A stretch of 64,000 nucleotides of DNA from Catonia carolina (GCA_035578175.1 JAQMRL010000003.1:84951969-85015968); one strand, 5' to 3'; shown: positions 44,607 through 55,990, counted from the first letter of the stretch. Notes: generated from the letters alone by a model not told the origin. Made by a program: numbers and translations.

Positions 44607-44798
44607 TCGCCGACCGCAATGGGATAGTTGGTAACGTGCTCATCTCACATCATGCGATTGTGGATTTGAATCCCACACAGGCACGGTATATTTTCATACG
44701 TTACAAAAAATCATTTCATCGTCACGCAGTTACACCCCAAGTCATCGGTATTGACCGTTGCGATTAATGCGATGTTATAATAAATAAATATAAAAACA
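44607..44798 (+). repeat. tRNA-derived SINE (family G)
   Basis: The head reads GACCGCAATGGGATAGTTGG (A-box region) and GTGGATTTGAATCCCACAC (B box inside a stem), spaced as in a tRNA, followed by about 120 bp of unrelated body ending in AATAAATAAATATAAAAAC. The head does not pair as an intact acceptor stem, and the AT-rich tail argues for a SINE rather than a tRNA gene. Confidence 0.75.
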
Positions 44799-44936
44799 AA
44801 ATTACAATCAGTTAAGATTAACTTTTAGTAAATAGTTATGAAGTTATGTAACATTAATAACATGAGCAGAGAAGTGTCTAGAGACCATCTCTACAAATTA
44901 AAGACAAAATATAATTGAAACATTAACAACCTATGG

Positions 44937-45790
44937 CAGTGGCAGATTTAGACTTTTGGAGGCCGTCACAATGTGTTTGTTGGAGGCCACTTGTCTACTG
45001 TTGAAATATTATAAGAATCCTTAGGGATAAATTTTAATTAATAACAATACACTGTAATAATATTCTGTTTATTAAGTCATAAACTATCAAACATATAAAA
45101 AACTTCAATTACCTGTACATAGTGAAATATTATTTTATAAATTATTGTAGTGATAATTTTAGATAAACACAGTCCATAAATAAACAAATTTCTTTCTGGC
45201 TTTCATAGCAGCAAAAGTGTTTATGAATTTGTCATAGCTGATATTCTTCAAAGTTTCACTTTCTGCATAGAATATTGCAAAGCGGTTAAAATGGCCTTGT
45301 GAAAGTGTCCTGCGAAGATAGTTATTCTCTTCAGAGCACTAAGGATCTTTCACCCGAAGCATTGGAAATCAACATTGTAAGTAAGATTTTCAGATTGGGA
45401 GAGGTTTGTTTGAGCCTTAGTCACCAGGAGCTATACCATTTATGAATTTGTTTATGAATCCTGGACAATTTTTATTCGTCTTCGTTTCTCCATCAAAACA
45501 TTCCAAAGTATTTTTGGTCTCGATTTGGTCAAAAATATTCAGGAAATCATGAAAGGGTCTCAATTTGTCTTACAACAGGGACCTGTCAACATCATTAGAG
45601 TAAATTTCAAACATTTTTTCCAAGTGACTTCTTGAAAATTTATCTGGATGAACAATATATTTTGGAAAATGTTAATAATATGCTGAATTTTTTTTTTGTC
45701 TGTTCTGTAATTCAGTAACAAGTCTGTCACAAATTACATTAAACATCGCTACTCTCACTATAAATATTACGGAGCATAACCCCCAAATTT
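44937..45790 (-). pseudogene. hAT transposon remnant with ZMYM1-like transposase C-terminus
   Basis: Starts CAGTGGCAGATTTAGACTTT, a hAT-type end. On the minus strand (45720-45180) broken frames give LEKMFEIYSNDVD, a region around LISNASGERS, NNYLRRTLSQGHFNRFAIFY and INTFAAMKARKKF, the hAT dimerisation domain found in ZMYM1-like transposases. Several stops and shifts; the right end was not identified. Confidence 0.8.
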
Positions 45791-46128
45791 AAAAAAAAAT
45801 TATTTTAATAGATTTTTGTATATATTAAACATGAAATGCATATTTCAGCTTAGAACAATATATTTGTATTTCTAAAACTAAACACTGATTTGTTTTTCTG
45901 TAAAGATGTACTTCATTGTACGGTTTCAAGTCTCAACAGCTTATTTTACACAAATAAACTAATGTGTAGTATGTAATTCTTTTCTTATTTTCCCCCTTTC
46001 ATAATTCAACAAATTTAACCGGTAATGTGTTTATTTATTATAAATTATTTTCTTACTCGATACTGATACAGCAAAATAAGCACCCAACATATCATATTTT
46101 AATAACTTATTTTCAGTAGCTAACTTTT

Positions 46129-46410
46129 TTTTAATTTTTATTTTTTAAATTCCTAATGTGTGTGCATTGAAATCTGTTCTATTTAGAACCATAAACAACC
46201 CCATGACCCAGTGAGATAAGGATGATTATGTATGACGTGTAAATGAGTAAATGAGGTGTAGTCTTGTACAGACCCAGGCCGACCATTCCTGAGAGAGTAT
46301 GGTTAATTGAACCCTAACCATCAAAGTACACCAGTAACCACTGTCTAGTATTCAAATCCGTATAAAAGTAACTACCTTTACTAGGGTTTGAACCAGGAAC
46401 CTTCGTCTGA
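46129..46410 (-). repeat. tRNA-derived SINE, family B copy 2
   Basis: Minus-strand copy of the repeat at 15174-15482: AGTTACTTTTATACGG, CCATACTCTCTCAGGAATGG and GGTTCAAACCCTAG (B box) in order; it ends toward a T-rich (poly-A) stretch at 46120. The tRNA head 5' of the hairpin is lost. Confidence 0.82.
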
Positions 46411-46624
46411 AAAAGTCCCTAACATAACAAATAGGTAGTTTTATGTAAATAAATGCTTATATTATTTTAAACCTAAACCAATAAATTTTTTCATATTTTC
46501 TTTCTTGTATGAGCCATAATGATATAAAATTCTTTTAAATTTCAGATTAGCAATTATAATCTATTCCCTATTGTTGAGTTTCTTAAATGCCTAAAATTAC
46601 GTGTCTCATGGCTGGTGGCAATTT

Positions 46625-47045
46625 TTTTAAATGTTTATCTCTGACTTATGAGAAAAACCATTAGTGAATTCTGTATCTACTCTTTAAGATGAATCAAATG
46701 ACACTATTTTCGTATCCAAATTCCGACTTTGATTTCTTGACTTCCGGTTTTGGACCACTTTTGGTTGAAATCGGATTTTCAAACCCAATGAATTCTGTAT
46801 CTACTCTTTAAGAGAAATCAAATGACACTATTTTGTATCCAAATTTCAACTTTAATATCTTATCTTCCAGTTTTGGGCCACTTCCAGAACTTCTAACCCA
46901 ATTTAGGTTCACTTACTTTTTGTGTAGATTACAAATCCGAAATCCATTTGTTGCTATCTCTTGTAGTTTCTGACATCTGAGTGTGAAGGACGGATGGACA
47001 AAATAAAATGGTAGATGACAATTTTAAAAATTATCACCAATTAAC
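46625..47045. repeat. Interspersed repeat, family D copy 2 with internal duplication
   Basis: Same family as 30690-31035. Here the segment starting GAATTCTGTATCTACTCTTTAAGA occurs twice (about 46657 and 46791), including GAATCAAATGACACTATTTT / GAAATCAAATGACACTATTT and TTTTGGACCACTT / TTTTGGGCCACTT: a tandem duplication of about 130 bp absent from copy 1. Confidence 0.78.
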
Positions 47046-47481
47046 TTACTTGTTGCATAAAGTATATTCAGGGTATGTATACCCTTATTGAAGAGTTATG
47101 ACAATGTATTGTATATTGTAATCTGTATATTACATCTAAGATTTATATATTCAGTGCCTTTTAGATTAGATACTTTATGAGCCTCACTTTTTACTTAATG
47201 CTAATAGTAGTAATACAACTGTTGTCAGGATCCACGGTCCATTACTTCTTTCCTTACTCATATTGAACTATAGGCAATAGGGTTTACGATTAAACAATGT
47301 TACATAGATCTACTTATATAGACTTTAATGACATAGTGTTCCTCCTTTAAGATTCCAATTCATATTGTACAATATATTTTAAACAGTCATAGAAATTAAA
47401 TTGTGACTACTCCCTCATTTACTACAACTTAACTTCCTCTTTAACTTCTTCTTCTTGTTCGTCTTATGAATTGAGTATTTT

Positions 47482-48145
47482 TTTATAAAATTCCTAATAT
47501 GTGTATGTTGCAATCTGTTCAATTCAGAATAATAAGCAACCCGGTCCCAATGAGATGAGGGTGATTTGTATGACGTGTAAATAAGGTGTAGTCTTGTACA
47601 GATTCAGCCTGACCATTCCTGAGAGAGTATATTAATTAAACCCCAGCCATCAAAGTACACTGGTAACCACTTTCTAGTATTCCAATCCATATAAAAGTAA
47701 CTAAAGTCCAGCCTCTCTTAGTTTGCTCCTAATGTAAACAAATAATGACGTTACTGAGCATGCGCATTATATCAAAATGTGTACACGCTGATTAAAAAGT
47801 AACAACAAAATACTTTCAAAACTATTTAAATACAAAATACTTTTAAAAGTATTTTTCTAAACGAAATTGTTAGGCCTACATCATATCATGACTGATGTTT
47901 CAAGTACTTTAAGTACTTATAATTTAAAACATAGTTAACTTAATAGGAATACGACATCTGTAAAGTCGCAGACTCTGGCGTGCACCCTGTAGTAGCTGGC
48001 TTTGGTTTGTTGACAGTAGGAGCAAACTAAGAACGTCTGAACTGTACATTTACTAGGATTCAAACTAGGAACCTTCATCTCTGAAAATCAGCTGTTAATC
48101 AGCTGACTCGACGCGACAACTTTACCTCTAGACCAACCCGGTGGG
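47482..48145 (-). repeat. tRNA-derived SINE, family B copy 3, split by a MITE
   Basis: Most complete head of the family: minus strand ACCGGGTTGGTCTAGAGGTA (A box TGGTCTAGAGG), the CAGCTGATTAACAGCTG hairpin and GGTTCCTAGTTTGAATCC (B box). At the AACTA in the body a 341-bp TA-type MITE is inserted (47704-48044). Outside it the body is collinear with copies 1 and 2. Confidence 0.88.
47704..48044. mobile_element. Tigger/pogo-type MITE, family E copy 2, nested in SINE
   Basis: Same family as 8443-8756. Flanked by TA at 47702-47703 and 48045-48046; removing the element and one TA restores the uninterrupted SINE sequence GTAACTACCTTTACTAGG seen at 46366. It carries an extra internal AACTATTTAAATACAAAATACTTT-type duplication relative to copy 1. 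Confidence 0.92.
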
Positions 48146-48540
48146 TTTACGAAAGAGGCATGGAAAACTGCATTAACTTTCCTTTTATTAATCTCCAAGC
48201 AATACTAAAGTTTACTCTTTTTCTGATAAATTTTTATAATTCAATTTTAAAATTTCCAATTTCCAGTATTGATGGACAGTGTTTGTCCATTTCAAGTGAC
48301 CCAGTAAAAAAATTGGTTGCTTGACCATTTTACAATAAAATGATATTTTGTTTGTTGATTCCTACATGATTACAGAATCTAAAAACCATAATTTTAATTT
48401 TTTATCTTTTCCCTCAACTCCAATGACAACAAAATTTTTATTTAACGATACATGCCTGATTCGTGCATTTGTAGGGTAGGTACATTAACTTTAATTACTG
48501 AGAACTGGTGAATTCTACGTCAATGAAACAAAAACACACC

Positions 48541-48930
48541 CATAACAGACAGGTGGAGTGTTAAATTATTTACACTCAATCTATTAGTTCCAGGGCTACA
48601 AAAATAGTTATATTTCTTATCACATGGTCAGCCAATTAAAAGACTGAAGCATTTAAGAACAGAAGAGGTTAAGGTGTAAAAGACACTAGTCAGAATTATC
48701 TCCTCTGAATGTAAGTAATGAATTTCATTATACAGCCACATCCTGAGGTGAATGAAGTGAAGGACTCATTTGCAGGGTGGAAAATATGTACTTTTCAGAG
48801 GGCCTAGCAAGCTGACAAGCATACTTATCAACTCAGGAAGGCAATGGTAAACCACCTCACTCATCGTTTTACTTATTAAAACAATGAGAGGTTCAAACCA
48901 GCCTTTTGGCTTATGACCTAAACAACAACA
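48541..48930 (+). repeat. Family A SINE-like repeat, copy 6
   Basis: ATAACAGACAGGTGGAGTG start, conserved AAGGCAATGGTAAACCACC at about 48837, and end ATGACCTAAACAACAAC. The 128-codon minus frame overlapping it (48766-49152) is not a gene. Confidence 0.85.
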
Positions 48931-49399
48931 CAGAAACAGGAAATAACATTCTAATAAATTATGTTCAGTAGGCTTCTTATTCAATAAAATATGCTTCCAA
49001 ATCCACCAAAACAAATAAAATTTAAATTGGGAAATTTTTAAAGGCATATTATACATGCCTTTGAAAATTTGTCTGAAGTAATTTTCTCCAAGAAGGCATG
49101 AAACATCAGGCTTATTTTGTGAGGGATGTGTAGGTATAGATACTGAAGTCACGAGATTGCCTTTTGCGTATGTGTGGGCTGTGAGGAAGGGAAATGATAT
49201 ATTTACAGTGCTGCCAACCTCAACAGTAAGGCACTACTTGTACATTTCATTACCGTGAAGTTACTACATACATTTTGTAAGCTGTGGTTTATTCCGAGAA
49301 AATGTTTTCTTCATGAACCTTATAAGAAATAAATATGACCTGTAATATTGCCTATAAGTAGCTTAATTAAATGACTAGAAATGTTTGATTTACTGTAAT

Positions 49400-49715
49400 T
49401 ATGAATAAATCGCCTTCTTTACTATTGCTGTCACTGGCATTTTCATTATCAGTCTCTCTAGTTTCTACCTAACCGTTTTCTTTTTTGTTTACCAGCTGTC
49501 AACAAAACTTGAAGAATAGTTTCTTCACGTCCTTAATTTCCTTCTTTATTTTTCGAATTGTGAAAAGAGAAACATCACAGTAGTTAGCCGCTCGCTCATG
49601 GCTTTTGTTAAGAGGCACGGATTGGGATTTTTGTTTAGCTTCAACTTCATAGCATATATTATTACAGTGCGTTCAGCACTGTGAATAGTTCAACCACGTT
49701 TTCGAGAAACCGACA
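49400..49715 (-). pseudogene. Tc1/mariner-like (DDE_3) transposase N-terminal fragment
   Basis: From MSVSRKRG at about 49715 down, frames combine to EAKQKSQSVPLNKSHERAAN and YCDVSLFTIRKIKKEIK, then LTAGKQKRKRLGR. This is the helix-turn-helix start seen in an insect transposase group with an IRKIKKE motif followed by a basic GKxRKR linker. The catalytic part is absent and stops interrupt it. Confidence 0.6.
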
Positions 49716-50744
49716 TATCTGTAACTAACAGTTAACCTACAAAAGGTTCCGCGATATACTATATATGCTCTGGGTATGGTATAAGTTGTTAAATTTGTCT
49801 GAAATTAAAGCAGTTGGGCATGCGCACTGATGATTTTCCCCCTTTTCCCCTGGATGCAAACAAGGGCAAACTCGTTACTCAAGTGACTATTTAAATTTAC
49901 TGTATTTACAAAAAAAAATCATCAATATTTTTCAAGTTAGCGTTAAAGTTTTTTCCCCTTTTTTAAGTTAACCTTAAACTATTTATTAAAAATTATTAAA
50001 TTATTTAATAATATTTAATTTAATTACATTAAATTAATTTTATGATAATTTATTTAATGTCATGTACTCAATGGAGTTTATTTCATTATTACATGCAGTA
50101 ACAATATTGAGAAAAAGCAATGTATTTACTCTACCTATATTTAACCTTAACTTAAAGAATATTGGTGTAGGATTTTTTTAAATATTTTTCTCATTTTTAT
50201 CGTTAAAAATACTGTAAGACTGCATACAAAATATTCATAAAATGTGAAAAATTATGCTGAGGGGGGATAACAGAAAAGACCCTTTAATTGTCTTTAAAGT
50301 GCTACAAGTGAAGTTGGGTAACATAATTTTTAGTGTGATTTTTTTTAATTAAAAAGAAAATTTCCACAAAAAATGTGTAATTAAGTAGAAATTTTTATTT
50401 TTTGTATTTTTTAAATTTTAAGTAATACGTTATAAGATAAATGTCATACGAGATAAATTCATTAAGAAAACAAAAAAAATCATTAAGATAGCTTAGAAAA
50501 ATAGCCAAGTTATGGGTAGATATATAAAATGCTACAAATCGCACAAAAATAGGCTGGTATTTTTCAGTAAGAACTCACAATATTTTCCTGGCACTATAAG
50601 GGTTAAACTTAATTTTTGGAGGTGCAAATTTTTACAGAATGTTGGAATAATAATTGCATGTTATTTTTAGTTTTCTACCTTCAAAATCGACATTGAGGAT
50701 CATCCCCTAAAGCAACTAAGTAAACAAGTTGAATTTTGTAGTTA
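49716..50744. other. Intergenic, AT-rich
   Basis: Very AT-rich (TTAAATTATTTAATAAT runs near 50000). CACTATAAGGGTTAA at about 50592-50606 looks like a piggyBac-type right end, but no partner was found. No gene. Confidence 0.45.
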
Positions 50745-53287
50745 GGGGAAGTGCGCCTAAATTGGACCACTTAAGCAAAATCAGTTTTAACATAACCTAG
50801 TTAAGTAATAACTTTTAATAAGAATTACTATTCAATTCAGTATCTTTTCGTTTATTAAAATCTCAATTTTTACTAAAATTGTTTGATAAATTATAAAGTT
50901 TTTATCGTATTTTTGTACGCAGGTCAAACTTCATATTCTAAATATATTTTCCTAAATTGGACCACCATGCTCTTAGATTGGACCACTAGAAAAATTAACA
51001 ATATAACAGTCAATAAGGCATAAAAAAAGAAGATTGACACGATTTATATACACATTCCAATATTAAAGATTATTTAATAAAGATAATTAAAAAGAAAAAA
51101 TGACAAGTAAATAATAATTATAGCTAAATACAAAATTAATAAGTTCAGTTTTTACAGTCCTCGCATAAATACATTTTTTGTTTGGGAGTAACACGAGCAC
51201 ATATCTCATGATGCCATTTCTTACATTTAGTACACTGGATCATTGCTGCCTCATATTCTTCCTCGCACAGAGAACAGTACCATCTGCACTCAATTTGGGT
51301 TTTCTCATCTGCGAGAATCTGCTTTGAGCACTTAGAAAGTTCCCGACGCGTTCGTTTCTTTGAATTTTCAATATGTTCTTTATGAGGTGTGCTAGTTAAT
51401 ACAGTAGAACTTGAAGATATCTTTTTCCTCCTTCCTTCGTGACTGTTCGTTTTAGGAAGTGGAGAGATTTCTGACACTGTCTTGAATGAATGATTAGATA
51501 ATGTAGTTTTCTTCATCGCGACTTCTGTTTCACACGAGATGGTAGAACTTCGTGACTTCTGAATTACTGAAGACAAATCAGCTTGTGAAGACGTAGATGG
51601 AAGTTGAATTTGCTCGGTAGGGCCAGCAAGAAGACAAGATGGTGCAAAATCACACTCTTCCAATACTGAGCTATCTACCGGCCAAAGTCCACATTTCTTG
51701 AAGCCATTTATGGCGTTTGATATTGATGCAGCTCTTCGTTAACTCTCACCAAGCAACTGGCTAATCTGAAATTGGGTTATCTTTTGACCAACATTTGTCC
51801 TCATCCATTTATCTGCAGCTTCATTATAAAAAGTTTTTAGCGGCTTGAAGAAACTCACATCCAGTGGTTGCAGTTTGTGAGTAACTTGAGCCGGAAACGA
51901 CATCATAATGATATTGTTTCCTCTAGAGTAATTAATGGCCTCAAGGTTCTTTGTGTGTGTGGTGTGTCCATCCAATAACAAAAGGATTTTCTTTTCTTTA
52001 GTCGGTTTGGCGAACTGAACAAAATGCTTGAGCCATTGCAAAAATACCTGACTATTAGTCCAACCATTTTCTGTACACGCGAATGCAGTTCCAGGAGGAG
52101 CTCCATACGTCAGTTCATTTTTAAATCTATTCCTTTTAAAAATTAATAGCGGCGGAATAAAAGTCCCTCCAGCGCTCATGCAAAACATCCCAGTAGTTGT
52201 TATTCCTCTTTCACCACTCGTTAATGCGCAAACCTGATGCTTTCCTTTCAGCGCCACTACTTTGCGAGGTTTATGAACAGTAGAGAGACCTGTTTCGTCC
52301 ATATTGTACATCGTAATAGCATCTACAAGGTTCATATCCACTACTGACTTTAGTTTACTAAAAAAATCATCCACAATAGTTTTGTTAAATCCAGATGCAC
52401 GTGCGATAGATGTTGGTTCTGGTGTCCGTAAGGTTAATTCGGGGTGTCGAGCAAGAAATTTATAATACCATTTATCACCCGCCGTCTTCTTCTCTTTATT
52501 AAATCTGTGTGATATGTTGTTCTCTTCAGCAACCTGGAAAGCAAGCAGTTTTAAGTCCGCACGTGTTATCCCGAAAAACATTTCTTCAAGTTTGAGAACG
52601 TGTGAAACTATATCTTTTTCGATTTCATCCGGTAAGTCATTCACTCGTCCTAGAATCTTTTTATTGTCTACAGCATAAACGTTGCTTCCATCGAGTCTCC
52701 TTTTTAATGTGGCTTTAGGCACTCCATAACATTTAGCTACTGCATTCAAACCCATATCACCGTTTTTGTAACTCAATAATGCTCTCTCCATGTCTTCTTC
52801 ATTCCATTTTCCATATTTACCACGAACCGCCATCTAAAAACATCAAGGAAAATGTTGTCTTAAATTGGACCACTTGGCTGACGTGGTCCAATCTAGGGAA
52901 AACAAAGTGGTCCAATCTAGGAAAGTGCGCCATATTGGCTTCATAATGAAATTTCTTTGTGCATGTTAATGAAATATCTATAATATTACACTAGATTAAC
53001 TGTAAATAAATGTACATTATTATGCAATTATCTAATCTTACCTCCTTATTTGTAATTATAAAATAACGCCTTCGGATTTAATATCGAAAATTAGATCAAA
53101 CAGACACTTTAACTATAAACTCACTTTACTAATAAACGACGCACTCTACTACTACAAGACTTCGTACTACACTATAATGGCGTCATTAGTAACTTATTCT
53201 GCCGCCAGAAGCGCTACTAAACAAACCTACTCTTCATAAACAGAATGGTCCAATTTAAGCAGTGGTCCAATCTAGGCACACTTCCCC
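50745..53287 (-). mobile_element. Near-intact pogo-like transposon (2.54 kb)
   Basis: TA at 50743-50744 and 53288-53289. Left end GGGGAAGTGCGCCTAAATTG, right end the inverse of GGGGAAGTGTGCCTAGATTG. Eight copies of the motif ATTGGACCAC (or its inverse) sit in the two ends: 50760, 50955, 50976, 52863, 52883, 52908, 53245 and 53262. The interior holds a transposase gene broken by one stop. It looks recent and possibly supplied in trans by an intact relative. Confidence 0.92.
51145..52833 (-). pseudogene. pogo/jerky-like transposase with C-terminal PHD-like finger, one in-frame stop
   Basis: From ATG at 52833, 364 codons, then TAA at 51739-51741, then 197 more codons in the same frame to 51145. 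Residues about 8-50 form a psq-type helix-turn-helix, about 60-140 a CENP-B-like DNA-binding part (KWYYKFLARHPEL). The DDE_1 domain has MDETG (Asp179), LLLLDGHTTH (Asp288) and KLQPLDV (Asp325). After the stop come NAINGFKKCGLWP, a Ser/Thr/Lys-rich linker and a final Cys/His cluster, WYCSLCEEEYE, CTKCKKWHHEIC and CEDC, a PHD-type zinc finger (roughly 517-562). The stop is the only lesion seen. Flanking inverted repeats rule out a host gene at this locus. Confidence 0.93.
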
Positions 53288-53375
53288 TATATGGTCCTGC
53301 CAATTAACGGCAAAATATTTTTATAGATCGCTTTGTTAAATGATTTTTACCGTTATGTACAGATGTTGATAGATA

Positions 53376-53810
53376 GATCGGTATTTACTACCTACCTAAG
53401 TAGGCGCCAACTTTAACATGAATGTATTATTATGTATCGAGTGAAAAACGTTTATACCTGGTCTGCGTGGCTATCGACTTCGGTTGTTGCAAACACCAAT
53501 CTTGCTCATGATATTCAACAACGTTTAACCCGAATAAATAGGCCAGACACGTATCCAGAAGGGGGCATTTGCTTCTCCCTAAATATTTTAGAAAATTGTA
53601 ACTGGATATATTTTTTCGAATTTTCGTCATTTGTTCAAAACTATTGCAACAATTCATGTGAATATTTATAAAATGTAGCGTAGAGAGTGGCGTAGCGTGG
53701 TTTGAAGCGCCCTGAAGACGTGTTGTCAACCTTCACATTGACAAATTAAATGCATTTACAAACATTAATAATGGTCTTTGTTACTAAGAAATATACAAGT
53801 AGGTAGGTAG
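53376..53810. repeat. Inverted (TACC)-rich repeat pair
   Basis: TTTACTACCTACCTAAGTAGG at about 53382 and its inverse AAGTAGGTAGGTAGTAC at about 53791. The right arm lies inside the hAT element at 53687-54449, so the pair may be coincidental simple sequence. Confidence 0.35.
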
Positions 53811-54449
53811 TACATTTGTTGTTAATATTTTTTGTAATTATTACTATACACAATTTTTGTATCCAACAATATTCTTAATTTTATTAGGTTTCTATTTGGT
53901 TGTCAATTATCATAACTTTATTTAGAACTAAATAGTTCTAAACAAGTAAAGTTGCTTTGATTTAAATAGTTAACTTCTCTAAGCGAGTAAAGATGTGATC
54001 AAATCAAACACAGAAGTGTAAATATTAAATTGTTTTTATTTATAATTTTAGCGCATTACTGTTTAACAACATAGTTTATAAAATTCGAAAATGAAGCTGG
54101 TAATCAATAAAAATGAACTAGATGTAAAACTGAAAATACTGATGAAAAAATACAAACCTAGAAACTACTGCAAATAAGTACTCGAACTTTTTTTTTTGCT
54201 TCATATTATATCATTTTACTTCGTTACTTGGCTGTTACAAATTCCGTGATGGCGTCATCAATACATGAATACACGTCAGTTAATAGAGTACAGAATAATA
54301 TATTTATAACAGACTATTTTGAATCTAAAATACATTACAAATACAATTTTTCAAGACGTATGAATTTTTTTCTTCAAGAAGATGCGCCCCTTTGGAGCCT
54401 TACGCCTTGGAACTACTGCTCCATTCGCTCCATTAGCGCTACGGCACTG
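53687..54449. mobile_element. hAT-type element (763 bp) with perfect 8-bp duplication
   Basis: Left GTGGCGTAGCGTGG and right end the inverse of CAGTGCCGTAGCGC, flanked by CGTAGAGA at 53679-53686 and 54450-54457. The left end seems to have lost the initial CA. No transposase similarity was recognised inside; the 118-codon plus frame (54228-54584) runs out of the element and is not supported as a gene. Confidence 0.82.
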
Positions 54450-55019
54450 CGTAGAGAGGTCATTCTCTACCATGAAAAGACTTTAAATCAATTCAAAGAA
54501 ACAAGATGGGAGATAAAAAAACTCAGTAATTCGGTTCTGATATCAGTGCACTCAGATATAAGAATGAATCCTGATTTATTATAGTGCTTGATATTATAGG
54601 GAGGAAAAACCATAAAAAAACAAATAAATGAAAATTAAAAATATATTTTGAACACACTGATTACGTCTCACATGCTACGTTATTTTGACAGTCTCAGGTC
54701 TGTATAAAGCGAGAAAGGAAATATTTTCAATTTATACGCATACATGCGCGCGCGTGTATGTGTGCCTTCGTGCGCCCTTTTGTTCATAATATTTTTATTT
54801 GCCTCCCGAAAAAATTCTGGATATGTGCCTCTAGGGTGATACTATATGAGTCAAACAATACTTGAACTATTAACCAAAACTTTTATGCATAAGTTTGATT
54901 GTTATGTTTTAAAGTTCTGTTTAAGTTTACTGAACTGAACAAGTTTTTACGGGTTTGTTTCAAAGGTAATTCTATAATTTTATTTTATTTGTATTTTGTA
55001 AAATTTTGAATAGCATCAA

Positions 55020-55140
55020 CATCTTGGTTATTAGCGACTACTTTGGGGTACGAAACATAGGGTTTTTGTCACTTAATAATTTCCAACCCTAGCCGGGAAT
55101 CAATCCCGGGACCTTCCACTGGTAGGCTAGCGTGCGTAAT
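55020..55140 (-). repeat. tRNA-like SINE fragment (family F)
   Basis: Minus strand GGTCCCGGGATTGATTCCCGG contains a B-box-like GATTGATTCC; the body reads CCAAAGTAGTCGCTAATAAC. Related to the copies at 58340 and 62752. Confidence 0.5.
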
Positions 55141-55729
55141 TTTAAAATATTAATTAAATATTAAATATTTACATCTTTTTACAAATCCTCACAGATCTGT
55201 GATTATGCCAATGATTTATTAATATTAGCAAGAGAGATATCATCTTTAAAAGGGATTAAAATTGGCCTAAACGTTTTATTTCGAGCCCCCCTGTATGGTT
55301 AACTGTAAGTTACGTCCCCCTTTATGTGCATAAGTTTGCATTTTTTTAAATAACACTTTCACTGGTAATCTTACTTAAGTTACATGTTAAAAGCCTATTT
55401 CTATAGGAAAAATAGGTTCAGTGTTGAAATAATTAAAAACATAGGGCCTAATTACAAATACAACAGGACATGTATTTGAAGTAAATTTTGCTCGTAACTC
55501 AAAACAAAAATTTAGACGTCTAATGAGATGGATGGGCCTGTTTTTTCTTGGTATAGAGCTTCCTGAAACGTGGAGTCAGTTCCGACAGTCCAACTCTCAG
55601 TCCAAGTTCTCGTCACATTTCATATCCTAAACGATATTTGCTCTTCATGGCAGCAAGAGTAGAAAATCCAGTTATACAAGAATATGTAGTTGCAAAGGGA
55701 ATCAGTTACTATCAAGGCATTTTTACTCA

Positions 55730-55990
55730 AAAAAGGGTATTCCTCACTGAATTGAAAATTAGGCTTATCAGCATGCCAGGCCCTCTGAAAGTACTTTTCA
55801 GAGTGAGTTATATTTTCTGTATTTAAAAATATGTGCTACATTTTCTCTCTGAAAATGACACCTTCGCTTCATTCAACACAGGGTCTGGCTGTATAATGAA
55901 ATTCATTACTTTCAGAGGAGATAATTCTGTAGTCCTGTAACTAACAGATTAAGGGGAAATAATTTAACTTTCGACCTGTCCGTTATGGGG
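55730..55990 (-). repeat. Family A SINE-like repeat, copy 7 (partial)
   Basis: GGTATTCCTCACTGAATTG, ATCAGCATGCCAGGCCCTCT and GGTCTGGCTGTATAATGAAA are present; both the AAC tail and the TCTTATCACATGG block are missing, and there is a short insertion after 55800. Confidence 0.75.

Noticed and set aside
44607..44680. tRNA gene
   Set aside because: A- and B-box-like sequences are present but the acceptor stem does not pair properly and an unrelated body with an AT-rich tail follows, which fits a SINE.
48766..49152. 128-codon minus-strand frame
   Set aside because: Half of it is the family A repeat read backwards; no domain in the rest.
51145..52833. Domesticated host gene of the jerky/tigger type
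   Set aside because: Matching inverted terminal repeats, TA duplication and an internal stop show it is a transposon copy at this site.
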